Positions 30,301 to 40,216 of a stretch of 64,000 bases of DNA are shown here, in pieces; the first letter of the stretch is position 1; the number at the start of each line of letters is the position of its first letter. Location of the stretch: the NCBI GenBank assembly GCA_907163375.1, contig CAJQUW010008761.1, positions 79,114 to 143,113 of the forward strand, in the 5' to 3' direction. Under the pieces are notes generated by a model, which was given only the letters and a program-made list of their open reading frames with translations, had not been told where the DNA came from and did no database searches. The translations under genes were made by a program, and so were the position numbers. Source of the DNA: Prostheceraeus crozeri. Lineage: Eukaryota > Platyhelminthes > Polycladida > Euryleptidae.

Positions 30301-31250
30301 ATGCCTTCCATATTTAGCTCAGATGTCCACTCACTATATGATTTTACTTCATTCCTTGAATAAGGTACTTCATTATAATGCAATATTGATAAAACTGCAT
30401 ATAGGAAGCAATCATTTGCATTTGAATTAACATTAATGACAGCTTTAGAGTTTTTTAACTTCTTTGGTAGAGGAAATGATTGTCCACCTGACAGTATTGG
30501 ACTTGTTATTACATTGAACTCTATATTTTGTACATCATCTATAATCCAATTGCTACCCTTTTTTGTGAAGGCTTCAATATGATTTATTAGACTATTTAGA
30601 TGATCCTGAAACCAAGCATCATAGTCATAAATATAGTTTGAGGATGATGAGGTAAAGTGTGCGAGAAAAGTTTCTTCTTCTTGAGGATTAGAACGGACAT
30701 AACGAATTTGTGCAATCAGACGACCGCGCAATTGATAGCTCCTTAGTAAGTCAGACACTAAATTCCCTAACATGGAACGCATGCTTTCTAAGAATGATGT
30801 TATGTCCACAGTAGGTGTTGTTGGCGTGATATCATACACACGTGCATGGCCATTGAGTGCGCTTTCGCTGAGACTAACAGTTCCATAGTTATTATGCATA
30901 TTCATCTCACTATTTGTGTTATGTACATTCATATGCTGTCGAAATCTACTTATAGAGTTATACGTTTTGCCACACCGAGAGCAGTATTGCATAAAGTTTT
31001 GTATGTTAGTTGAAGCGCTGGTTGTTGGCTTAGAAGTAGATCTATTTTGATTATTTGAATTTGACTCTGTTATGCTATCATTCGGTTTATTATTGCATAC
31101 AAGTTTATGCCTCTTAAGATTATCCATCCTATTCGTCTTATATGGACACTTGCTACATTGATATGTTTTTCCTAACTTACAAAATTTTTCATGTCGTTGC
31201 AAATTGCCTATGAGAGTGAACACTTTTCCACACTTGGTACAGACAACCAT
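27393..31250 (-). CDS. Polinton protein-primed DNA polymerase B
   Basis: 1285 residues. N-terminal C2H2 fingers lie near residues 4-24, 32-52 and 90-110, and another near 395-415. Around residues 270-380, NANDCFLYAVLSIL and AAHYCGI suggest an OTU/papain-like fold with a Cys/His pair. Then follow Exo I (VIYADIECYID), an endonuclease VII-like zinc motif (VRDHDHITG ... CRKCN), Exo II (FFHNFKNYDSHI), Exo III (YLKLDVLLL), and polymerase motifs YLDVNNLYGSSL, KNNSLYGKTMEN and GGDTDSFFL. It replicates the element, probably with a protein primer. It is transcribed away from the right-hand accessory region. Confidence 0.95.
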   Translation of the reverse strand: MVVCTKCGKVFTLIGNLQRHEKFCKLGKTYQCSKCPYKTNRMDNLKRHKLVCNNKPNDSITESNSNNQNRSTSKPTTSASTNIQNFMQYCSRCGKTYNSISRFRQHMNVHNTNSEMNMHNNYGTVSLSESALNGHARVYDITPTTPTVDITSFLESMRSMLGNLVSDLLRSYQLRGRLIAQIRYVRSNPQEEETFLAHFTSSSSNYIYDYDAWFQDHLNSLINHIEAFTKKGSNWIIDDVQNIEFNVITSPILSGGQSFPLPKKLKNSKAVINVNSNANDCFLYAVLSILHYNEVPYSRNEVKSYSEWTSELNMEGISTPVSIKDIPKFEKNNDIKINIHFYENGLKGVRYNSNFTGRQTVNILLILNNGAAHYCGIPKLSRLYRRTLKRHKYFCERCTQSFTYKTTLERHFQFCIRGKAQIEKMPSDLKVLTSSMEYQLSPPLVIYADIECYIDNKIHKPAAIGAYHVWHNALQSKFENKYYLFEGENCIISFLHHLETVAQDLYDNQCATTRQPMSLSADEKARHENAECCNKCKSKFSDEVIKVRDHDHITGRYRQTLCRKCNLRLRLNRRELPIFFHNFKNYDSHIVCYKAIGRMKSWKLDVVAATAEKYITLSASVPVNEYKGKTVYFKLKFLDSYQFLSASLSELAKGLQTYEHVETLRVEFPQLSDNVLYQKGVFPYSYFKNLNTLTEDCLPPQFEFYNDLTREHCSDSEYEHANKAWIEFNCSTFGDYMLAYLKLDVLLLADIFEVFRALSQREDEVDPVHFVSLPHLSFTSALNFSSNDPPHYIQDENMYNLFERGIRGGMTFTNIHRARARIEELGNNTHESRHLTYLDVNNLYGSSLSRNLPHSNFKWLNESELDNFLNEENVQNIDDDGEIGYIFDLDLEYPAAIHDDTADFPLAPEMQMIEKRMFSHYMKNLYEKVRPNTHFSSIKKLLLHQFDRENYVVHYSILKFYLTMGMRIKKIHSGIKFTQKPWLKTYIDMNSQKRAQSNTDFEKSFYKLKNNSLYGKTMENVRRRKKFKLVNNEKQLLKLSNHPLYVQHKIFDEDLVGMEMYKPSIVLNKLIYVGQAVLDYSKLEMYQLYYNDLKGCPLINRTRLCGGDTDSFFLCLYTSPSVRLEDILLYFGEKFDSSNYDSHHRLYSTTNKARLGCFKDECAGKLLEEMILLKPKMYSMKYLDSTNHSIKRAKGIQRAAVKKLKHDDYRSVYYSENDTTEDMTIINSKNHIVSTKSFRKRGLSLWEDKRCWLDKNLSLPYGHYSLGLPPPSKRRRCLPVTGDVE

Positions 31251-31280
31251 GATTATTGATGAGGATTGAAATTAGCAAGC

Positions 31281-31329
31281 CCTTATATACATCTACCATC
31301 TAATGACGTCAGCGTCATCACCAGCCAAT
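31281..31329 (-). promoter_or_regulatory. Polymerase promoter: TATA, CRE and CCAAT
   Basis: On the minus strand: ATTGG (31325-31329), TGACGTCA (31304-31311) and TATATAAGG (31281-31289), ending about 30 bases before the ATG. Same TATA word as at 17344 and 18602. Confidence 0.6.
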
Positions 31330-31425
31330 ACCATATGTTCCGATCTGTTGTAAAGACAAAACACATACAATTTCAACAATTATTTTTTTTCAAAAAAGAA
31401 GAAAATAAAAGTTAAAGTAATAAAG

Positions 31426-33454
31426 TTACAGTTTGACACATTTAACAATACCACTATGGTAGAGTTTTAGGTGACTGCAGCTGTCACTACAGCCACCCAA
31501 ATCGTCCATCCTCGTAAGGCGCACTCTTCTGATGCCATTTTGGGAGCATTCGAGGTGCACAAGCGTTTCTTTGTTATGCTGTTGGCTGGTGGTTACTTGG
31601 GAGGCCAACAGGAGGTTTGATTGAGTAATATTTCTTAGAGACTCAATCAAACCTCTATTGTCCTCCTTCAACTTAGCCTCGCGGGCCTCAACCTCCTTTA
31701 GGCGCTCTTGGCAACGACGGAGTTGCACCTCAACGTCTTGTACCTCTTCTGCTGTCGCGTCGAGATCCACATTATACTGCCGAACAGGGAGAGCAGCTGG
31801 AGGTGCGGGCGCAGCAGCGTGAGGGGAAGGATCTGCGGCTGGGATCGGAGAGGAAGGAGCTGCGGCTGGGATCGGAGAGGAAGGAGCTGCGGCTGGGATC
31901 GAAGAGGAAGGAGCCAGTGTCATCATCGGTGATAATGGAAGGCGCACACTCCAGCTCGGAGAAGCCCGGATGTGGCTGAACGAGACTTCCTCCTGAGATG
32001 CACACATCGCGGAGTCCTGTAATCGAAAGAAACAATTGTTTATCATCTATTTAGCATTTTACCATTGATGAGATACAAAAGTGAATTTCTCTTACCTCCG
32101 GCTGGATTGTGACCTTCTGATCGGTTCCAACCTCTGTCTCACGGGGCAACGAGTCATTCTAAAAGATAAATCAATCTATTACAAACAAAAAACATATTTT
32201 AATAGAAAATTCTGTACTCATGCAGTTGACCAACTTTGATACTTACATTTGTAACAGGATCATCATCCTCATCGGAAGAAGATGTCGGGGAAGAAGTCGC
32301 TGACGACGTTTCCTCATCAGATGAAGTCGCTGACGAGGTTTCATCGTCCTCTGATGAGGACTCCCGAATAGGATACGGCTTTTCCTCATTATCTTCCACC
32401 GATGTACTGGTCGCTGGCGTCGAAAGGAAACTTCGATGCTTCCTGAGGGACAGCGATCGCACAACCTGCAGAGAAAAATAATATAACATGTTCGCAACTC
32501 ATTGAGAAGCATACATGTTCTTGGAAATACTTCATGCATTGAGAAATATTATTGACAAATAACTAAACAATGACACTTACGGGACTAGGAAGACACATCT
32601 TCTCCGGTGTAGGCAAACGGGGTATACTGTTCACACCTGTAAACAGCTGAAGAAAAGAACATATTCAATTTCACATAAAGAGCTAATGAATAACTTTAAT
32701 ACTTACATTTCTCAAGCATTCAGCCGCTTTCTCCTCTTCAAAACTGACACAAGTCTGTTGAGGCAACTCACTCTGAAATGTTGTGACAATGTTGAAATAC
32801 TTTTTACATGGTAGAATAATTAATGGAGTAAATGTATTCTCACATTTTTAGTGACGATCTTTTTCTGAATTAAGACCTTGGTCTTCTTAGGAGGAGGCAT
32901 CTCATCATTATCCTGAAATGTTTAAACGATATATGTTTTTATGTATAATGGACCAATAATTAATTTATTCGGTTTTAAGAAGCTATCCTTTGAAGGTATT
33001 ATGTATGATTGGCAGAACTCACCTCAAAATCACTTAAGGTGTCATCGATGAACTGTCGTGACTTGGGGGCTTTCTTTGGGACTCGGGACTTGACGGGTTT
33101 CTTTATTGCGGTAGGCTCCTCCACCTGTGAAAGGACACCTTCCATCGGCCTCTCCTTGTTGAATAATCGCTCCAACCTCCTCTTTTCAACCTTTGAGGTG
33201 AGGTTGATGCCCTTCCTCCCATTTTGCTGAGCACATGGCGTGTGCTTTTCAATGAATGCCTTAGAGGCTTCGGTATTTACCTTTTCATTGCTCCGTTTGT
33301 ATGACTTGCAAGTTAGGCAATAAAGATATGTGCATTCACTTTTGAAGATACAGTTCTTGTGACCGCTCTTATTGGCATGTCGAACGGGTAATTGGCATGT
33401 TTCACAGAAGTGAAAAATTAGGCGCTGTCGTGCAAGACTCTCTTGTCGGACCAT
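31426..33454 (-). CDS. Polinton spliced gene, seven coding exons, unknown function
   Basis: Coding blocks at 33454-33023, 32912-32844, 32772-32707, 32646-32581, 32465-32247, 32158-32096 and 32016-31426 are separated by introns of about 70-120 bases with GT-AG ends. Every block is a multiple of three, so all six introns are phase 0. The first block has a cysteine/histidine cluster (CETCQLPVRHANKSGHKNC, then YLYCLTCKSYK). The fifth is serine/acidic-rich. The last has an 11-residue proline-alanine repeat (three copies, 31835-31930) and a coiled coil (VQLRRCQERLKEVEAREAKL). A further intron in the leader is likely (34096 to about 33456). The product may be nuclear; no family recognised. Confidence 0.7.
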
Positions 33455-33499
33455 CTCTATAGAAGAAAAAAAATTTGATTATAATTTTATCTCTTATTA

Positions 33500-34620
33500 A
33501 ATGAGAACTCATTTATATATCATCAACAAAACTTTATGAAGTACTACCTTGATATTGAATAAATCTTAGAAAGAATTGAAATCTGAAGTTGAAATTGAAA
33601 CCGAAAGTCGAAAGTTTAATTTTCATTCGAAAACGGTTTGCTCATAGAAAGAGTTGAAATTTACAAGTAGCTGTCTTGAAATTATTTAATTTCGAAATTA
33701 ATTTAATGAAATGAAAGTGAAATTTCGAAAATTTCAACCAATCCTCAATTTGTTTAATTAAACAAGCTTGAATTTTATACATCTGTTAGCAGATGACAGA
33801 CTGAATATTTAAAATGGATGAAGGCTTTATTTAGGTATCTTTTATTTATAAACAAACTGTGAAAATCTTGTTGATTTAAATACACTTACATTTAAACTGA
33901 TATATTCATGTCTCTCGCTCAATGACTTAATTTAGGATGAAAAATTAAAAAAAACATGGTTAATAATATAACATAAAGTGTTCCTATCCTAAAAACCCAA
34001 GCTTCTATATTTAAAGCTATTTGGTTATAAAAACTTAATAATGTTCCTACTCCCGAATATCCTATAAAGTAGCACAACATGACAATGAAACTCACTTCAG
34101 AATTGTAATAAGAACCGGAGAACGGAGGAACGAAGAACGACGTCTGCTATGGACACTGAATTATTTGAAAATGAGTGAAAATTCGTTGTGTGCAACTTCT
34201 TTATATATGAAATTGACAAAGCAACTATGAACAAAGACCTTATGACATCACATCCTGGAATTGGTACGGTTAAACAAAATTGATAACTCAAACAAGAATT
34301 GGAACAGCTGGTTTATTTTTAACCTTAGAAATGGAAGTGCCATCATATGTGTTGAAAGATTTCTACATGTAAACAGTAGAGTGAATTCAAAGTAATATGA
34401 ACTGATGGACTGATGTATTATTTGATATACATGTTATTATTAATAGTCATATAATGATTCATATTTGAAGATATAAAACGTGTGATTTGAATAGAACATT
34501 AAATTTGAATTAAGCGCTAAATTTCGAAAATTCAAATTTCGCGCCAAAATGTGAATAATCAAATTTAAAGACTTTTTTCGAAAATTTGAATTTCGCGCCA
34601 AAATTCAAATAATCAAATTA
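33500..34620. other. A/T-rich region of leader intron and spacer
   Basis: Contains the probable leader intron. At 34525-34620 there are repeated tttcgcgccaaaattcaaataatc phrases of unknown meaning. No gene. Confidence 0.35.
34096..34207 (-). promoter_or_regulatory. TATA box and leader exon of the spliced gene
   Basis: On the minus strand TATATAAA (34200-34207) is followed by about 90 bases of possible leader ending in gtgagt at 34095. The matching acceptor (ttttcttctatag) lies directly before the ATG at 33454. A TGATGTCATAAGG bZIP-like site lies about 40 bases further upstream. Confidence 0.5.
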
Positions 34621-34672
34621 AAATACTAGGGTTAGGGAAGCAAGAAGAGTATCTATGGCACCCGGAACCCAT

Positions 34673-34770
34673 GGGTAAATAAATTTTCGAGTGCGCGAAG
34701 CGCACTCGAAAATTTATTTACCCTATAATCCGAAAAATTTCGAGGGCGCGAAGCGCCCGAGAAATTTTGA
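34673..34770. repeat. Two GC-looped hairpins in tandem
   Basis: 34673-34723 is a perfect 24-bp stem (arm gggtaaataaattttcgagt plus gcgc) around the triloop gaa. 34735-34769 is a second, near-perfect stem with the same gcgc-gaa-gcgc head. Their function is unknown. Confidence 0.8.
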
Positions 34771-34789
34771 GGCCCCCCCGCCGTGTATG

Positions 34790-34830
34790 AAGGTCAAAGG
34801 TCAAGGTCAGGTCTAAGGTCAAGGTCAAGT
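34790..34830 (+). repeat. Cluster of AGGTCA half-sites
   Basis: Four AGGTCA words and an AGGTCT in about 40 bases, including AGGTCAAAGGTCA (a direct repeat with one-base spacing) and two TCAAGGTCA. These equal nuclear-receptor half-sites, but a simple repeat is an alternative. Confidence 0.5.
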
Positions 34831-34930
34831 GTAGAGGATTGTATATTATGGTCATTTTTAGTTGTAAAACTTTAACTTTGAAAATTTGTAAACTTAGTCA
34901 TTTTTGTAAAAAAACTTGGAATTTTTTCAA

Positions 34931-35240
34931 GTTGCATACAGATGCATACAACTAGGATTTTTTCATCAAATGGGTACATACAATATATCATTCGAATGCT
35001 CTTTTCATGCTGATTCTAATGGTGTATTGTATGACACATGTATGACATATAACTAGAGAGCTACATGTCTTTAAAGAATGGGCTAAAAACTTAGTGAATT
35101 TAAAAATCTAACATTTGTCTGCTTGCATACAGTTGCATACAACTAGGATTTTCCCATCGAATAGGTACATACCTTATATCATTCTAAAGGTCTTTTCATT
35201 CTCATTCTTATGGTGTCGTGTATGACACATGTATGATATC
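34931..35240 (+). repeat. Direct duplication of about 118 bases
   Basis: Units start ttgcatacag at 34932 and 35123 and end near gtatgacacatgtatga. They share ttgcatacaactaggatttt and gacacatgtatga and differ by scattered substitutions. The spacing is 191 bases. Confidence 0.7.
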
Positions 35241-35496
35241 ATCCTGGACTGCTACAAGCATTTTAAAATTAACAACATAACTGTTTCTTTAAAAGTTATA
35301 TGTTCCTATTTATTTCAAGTTGAAGTCTTCATATTTGATTTTTTGTTTCAATTCAGTTATTGAACATCATTAATTGTAGATAGTTGTTCCCCTTTCCCAT
35401 TCAGACCTTAATTGAAGACCGATTTGTGAAATGATAAAACAAGTTTGTTCATATATACAAATGAATATTAAATGAAGAGATTAAGAAAAAAACACA

Positions 35497-35958
35497 CTAA
35501 ATATCATCAAGGTAAGGAAAGGGTACAAGTTTTTTCAAGTCCACTTGCACATGGATCCTGGTCTTTTTGGGCGCACAGGGACAGCGACGTGGTGTGTCAA
35601 GGTCGATGACCGAAAATTCGAGAGCGGTTGTGAGGTTCCGCTCGTTCGGCTCCATTCGCATGAAGACCCGTTTCGTGTGGTACTTTCTCGGGGCGTTCTT
35701 GACTTTGACCGTGACCCTTCCATAGAGTGGCGTTCGCATGGACTTCTTATTCATGTGACGCATCGTCTCGATTGATACGTCACTATCTTCATCACTCGAG
35801 TAGTCGGGCGATGCAGGGGCTTGGGTGAACACCACCGGCTCGTTTGGTGTTGTCGATCGCTCCATCGGAGATTGGGGAGGTGTATTGGTACGTTCCACTG
35901 GCGAAGTGGTACGATCAGCAGTACCGTTCTCAACTGCGGCTTTCTGTTTGCGATCCAT
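35497..35958 (-). CDS. Polinton protein of unknown function, 153 residues
   Basis: Intact frame. The N-terminal 70 residues are proline/serine/threonine- and acid-rich (VERTNTPPQSPMERSTTPNE, later DYSSDEDSDVS). The C-terminal half is basic with a predicted strand pattern (LYGRVTVKVKNAPRKYHTKR). Base use is more GC-rich than its surroundings, as in the spliced gene. A TATA box and CCAAT precede it. No family recognised. Confidence 0.6.
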   Translation of the reverse strand: MDRKQKAAVENGTADRTTSPVERTNTPPQSPMERSTTPNEPVVFTQAPASPDYSSDEDSDVSIETMRHMNKKSMRTPLYGRVTVKVKNAPRKYHTKRVFMRMEPNERNLTTALEFSVIDLDTPRRCPCAPKKTRIHVQVDLKKLVPFPYLDDI

Positions 35959-36039
35959 TATGACTTGTAGATTTAAAATAATTGTAACTTGTAAACGTGA
36001 GGATTAGAACCTTTGATAAGAATTGGTACAAACCTCGGA

Positions 36040-36079
36040 CTTATATACTTTTTAAACAAAGGAAATCCTAACAGCCAAT
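36040..36079 (-). promoter_or_regulatory. TATA box and CCAAT motif
   Basis: On the minus strand ATTGG (36075-36079) then TATATAAG (36040-36047), about 80 bases before the gene starting at 35958. Confidence 0.5.
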
Positions 36080-36117
36080 CAGAGAGGTAACGAACTTCCC
36101 TAAAGAATATATATAAC

Positions 36118-36127
36118 TATATAAAGG
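36118..36127 (+). promoter_or_regulatory. TATA box for the rightmost Polinton gene
   Basis: TATATAAAGG about 55 bases before the ATG at 36183. It lies back to back with the promoter at 36040-36079. Confidence 0.5.
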
Positions 36128-36182
36128 ATGTAATTGTTCCAAACTGTTAAGTACTTATCCTCAACGTTCCATAACAAGAAGC

Positions 36183-36473
36183 ATGTCCTCAAAACCACTA
36201 TTTTATTTTCAAAATGACAGCCAAGTCATTATGGGAGGTCAGTTGGATATGACCATGCATCTCTCTTGCGGCTGCAAAGTGGCCCTATGGAAAACCTTGA
36301 CTGTGTCAGCACTTCAAAGGCGGAGTGGACTACCGGTGAAGTGTCCGGTACACGAGTGTGACCATGACTTTAGTAAAAATCAGACATTTCATGAATGGTG
36401 TGATGACTTCCTGAAGATCATGGAGTCGCCTGAGGGACGTGATCTGTACCCGTCATTTATTTTTCACGCTTAA
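36183..36473 (+). CDS. Polinton small cysteine/histidine-rich protein
   Basis: 96 residues. MHLSCGCKVALWKTL, then PVKCPVHECDHDF, gives a C-x-C ... C-x2-H-x-C-x-H pattern that could bind zinc. It is too short for a full RING. It is the outermost right gene, mirroring the RING gene at the left end. No family recognised. Confidence 0.6.
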   Translation: MSSKPLFYFQNDSQVIMGGQLDMTMHLSCGCKVALWKTLTVSALQRRSGLPVKCPVHECDHDFSKNQTFHEWCDDFLKIMESPEGRDLYPSFIFHA

Positions 36474-36609
36474 ATTAAACTTACATTGTAAATCTCTTGT
36501 CTTTTCATTTTAAACATAGTTCTGGAATTGGTTTTCTTATTGGGGAGCAACTAAATCATAGCTGCACAGTAAAGTTTCACATCTAAATAGTGCTACATTT
36601 AAAATAATT

Positions 36610-36936
36610 GTCACAATAGTCGCAATTGAGCAAACCCATTCAAAATCAAACAACGGACGTCTATCGGTACGTACCCAAGTGCTCAGAACCAAACCACACA
36701 AGTTCGATCATAGACGTTCCGAAACACAGTGTACTCAACTGAGTGTACCAAACACATGTACCTATCCAGTAAAACAGATCTCATACAAGTTCCTATTCAT
36801 AACACTGAATTATACATGTACCTATCCATGTACCTATCGATAACTAAATTATACATGTACCTATCCATGTACCTATTGATAACACTAAATTTTACATGTA
36901 CCTATCCGTCGCAAGTAGGGCACAGTTTTCACTACT
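36610..36936 (-). repeat. Polinton right terminal inverted repeat
   Basis: 327 bp, inverted copy of the left repeat, differing by a few substitutions and fewer ggataggtacatg subrepeats. Confidence 0.93.
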
Positions 36937-36942
36937 TATGCA

Positions 36943-39900
36943 ATTAATACCTAAAGAATATCGTCACACATTTTTAATTGGTTAGAGCCATCCAGATCTT
37001 TGACGTCTTTGGAATACCTTGAAGGCAACGCCGATGAAATATTAGCAATTATTTGTCGTTATACTAACTCACAAATGCAACTAGCACTCTAACAGATACT
37101 CTAACATCCAACTACCGCATTTTTACATATTGCACGTCTCTTATCCATATATTTGGCTGGTGGGCTTCAATTTAAGGCTCTATTTCTTGTTAATCGTTCA
37201 TCAAAATTTACAAGTCGCAAGCCCATACAATAATTCACTTAGTACATATGGTCTAGCAAGCGAATCATTTACATAGAAGTGAAAATTTGTCAGTCATCAA
37301 ATACACGCCATTACAATTCAACTCATCTTTTCGGTTCTTCCACAAATGAGTGACGTAGCCACTTCTTCTCATCCTCGAATCTTTGTTCTGCATTAAAGAA
37401 GAGTCTCTTCCAGTGATTTGAGAGGAGAAATTATCTGTGACCTTCGCTCTCCCATTGCTTTCACATAGGGGCCTATTCGCACTTAAATATGGTAACTATT
37501 TGAAACAAATGAACCCAAACTGTGAATTGTGAGGTGAAAGTTGCAGAAAAAGAAATGGGTGTTCTGACGAAGTGGACAAAATATGTATACATTTCACAGA
37601 CAGTCATTGTAGACCCTACTTTGCAGGTCATGAAAACACAAATGCTTTTGTGCTGCCCACGGTTCGTAATGAACATTAACTAAATCCAGCATAAAAATAC
37701 TAAGCCACAAATAGGCTACTTGTAGAATTTTTAATTGGTTTGTAGTATTTCAGAGACCACTTGAGACGGGGAGTTAAGAATTTCAGAAACAAATATTTCC
37801 CAACAAAAGTACGCTGAATGTGTCTGTATTTCAAGTAGGCAGGAAAACGCCTGAGACGAATACATGTATTCTGTGTTATCGGCTGCATGTTCCGCCACGC
37901 CTTCTACCTATTTAATATTATGCTGTAAAAGCGCTCTATGCACGCGATAGGTGTGAGTGGAAATCTTCATCGTGAGCGTAGAAATCGTTGAGATCAGAGC
38001 AACTGCCGTGATTGCTTCGGTTTTACTTGTTTGACATGCGTGTTGACAAAATCCTCAAAAAAACACTGATTTAATGAGCAACTGTAATTGACTTACAGGT
38101 AATTTCGCTTCTTAATGAGTTGCGTCACAACTGAAGCTCTGCGCTTTATGCGCTAAACTTTGTCCAGTCACAAGTAAATCGCATCTAGAGCAGTGCGGAA
38201 GCGATTCGATTTGCGAGCGATTCCGAATTGTGCGACTCAACGCACGATTTATCGAATATCGTACGATTCTGAATATTTTGAGATTCAATGATAAGAAGCT
38301 TACAGCTAGTAGAGCTGTATTATTTTTAATTTCTACTCCATTTTTCAGAACAAGTTTGATAATTTCCATAACAATTAAGAGTGAGACATTTATGCACTCA
38401 TTAGGCACTAGAATTATAACTACCCTATCAAATAACACGATGCTCTATTTACAAATGTTTTGGGAACACAACACTATAAATCAGAACACATGAAAGGTCG
38501 CAAACAAGGCATAGAAAGTCTTGATAATCTATTTCTATGACTCTATTGCAAATCTACTTTCAAAATTCATGTAGGCCGACTATGAAGTGCGACATTAATA
38601 TTTTTTGCTTCCCATTTTCGATTATTTTGGCCTCTATCTGTCATATTTTATCTAACACAGCCGTAGGCACTTTCAGTTTCTTCCATCAATCTTGCAATAC
38701 GCATAATGATATGTCAATTAAATCAAGCCACTAGACTTACAATGTTTACAAAACATTAGGAAATATATTGTAGATGAGTGTGTAATTGTTACCGGGTTAT
38801 GTTCATAGTGTGCCCATCAAATGTAAATCAGGCATTAATACGCATTGTCACCAATATATTTCAATTTCAATGCGGAGATGTAACATCATAGGAACCTACT
38901 ATACTTCACAAATGTATGATTCGCATAAATCGTGTGCCTGGCCTTTACGAACATGTTTACTACTGTTGTACACATGTAAAATAATGCATTCCTGTGATGT
39001 GGGGGAATTCCCACAGGATTAACGTAGATGTGGAGTGGGAATGAAAAATCGTGTCACACGGCAACTCTGTTCAGCTATACATAATGTCAGGTACGAGCAC
39101 CAGCGCATAGAAACTATCTCTAACGTTGAAAGAGTGAATATAAACATAGCATCATTTTTTACTCATCAAGCAGATTTCATTGAGAAGTCACACTGAAAGA
39201 AAGTTGTGAGATTCCTTGTCATTCAAGGACAGAGCGATTGATTTCTGTCGTACGATTAATCGAGCGGAATCGATTGACTGCGGCTGTCACTGATCTTAAT
39301 TCAGAGCGCATAGACTCTACACGAAAAAATACTTTCACAAAAGGAGAAACAAATCGCCAAACTGTTTTAAAGTGGTTGTTGAACTAATTGCGAACCTTCG
39401 ATCAACGAATAACCTTTTGATTTTCACTATCATCCATGTAATGACCTGAAATGCCGAATGTTGATTTTATCGCACTGTATTTAATTGAAAACATCTCTAA
39501 CACGCGCGGTTTCTTGCATGAAAGACATCACATAACAATATATTTATAAATTATGTAGATTGAGTTACCATGGTTACCAGCTAGATGTCGCAATGATGGT
39601 ACTGACAATCAATGTTATCTCTATCCCGTGAATTGAAAACAATCTTTCATTTCTTTATACAATTTACCTTCATGCTGTCAGATTCACACGAAATTTATTT
39701 TTCAATATCACTGAGGAGGAAGAGCTGTGCGATAACATAATTTAGTCAGTCTGCAATATTACTTCCCGTTAAAGACTCGTTTGCGTTAGTTTCAGGAAAA
39801 CTGTCTTCCGAACACTCACTGACTGAATGAGGTAGAACACTCTATGGAAACACAAAGTCATGATTAGATATATTGGAGCTTTATAAAGTAATGTGCAATT

Positions 39901-40216
39901 CCATTTGGGAACCCCTATCTTTGGATAGAATTATTCTAGATTCCGATGATCTGGTGAGGTTCTGATGATGTCCATTAGAGATGGTGCGAAATGGTTCGTA
40001 ATCTGAAACAATCCAGTCTGAATCTTAGGGCTCCCAAATGGAACAGAAACGGTAGTCATTTTCAAAATATCTTCTACTTCCTAGGTATACATACCTACTC
40101 TCTATGTATACAAACGTACAGATGTGTTCATCAAATTAACTGTGTATCCGATTTTGCAGATGTAAAATGCTTATGTTCCGAAATCAGCACATTCGGATAG
40201 CGACATTGCTTGGATA
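36943..40216. other. Intronic sequence, no gene seen
   Basis: Part of the large anoctamin intron. Only short unassignable frames. A run of gcgattcgattt-like words near 38200 and 39240 hints at a decayed inverted-repeat element, not supported well enough to call. Confidence 0.3.

Larger units (their letters stand above)
16344..36936. mobile_element. Polinton (Maverick), looks whole
   Basis: A 20.6-kb element with terminal inverted repeats starting AGTAGTGAAAACTGT. Flanks are TATGCC (16338-16343) and TATGCA (36937-36942), a 6-bp target duplication with one difference; both the AG start and the 6-bp duplication are Polinton traits. It encodes polymerase B, integrase, packaging ATPase, adenain-like protease, major and minor capsid proteins and several accessory genes. 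The set also fits adintovirus-like elements. No obvious break is seen in the core genes, and the terminal repeats are nearly identical, so it is probably a young copy. It lies in an intron of the anoctamin gene. Confidence 0.95.

Noticed and set aside
26095-31250. CRISPR-like or tRNA features among the repeats of the Polinton
   Set aside because: The repeats are two-copy duplications or hairpins without regular spacers, and no cloverleaf could be drawn.
38120-39300. Possible inverted-repeat element with gcgattcgattt-like words at both ends
   Set aside because: The two ends match only in scattered short words and no target duplication was found.
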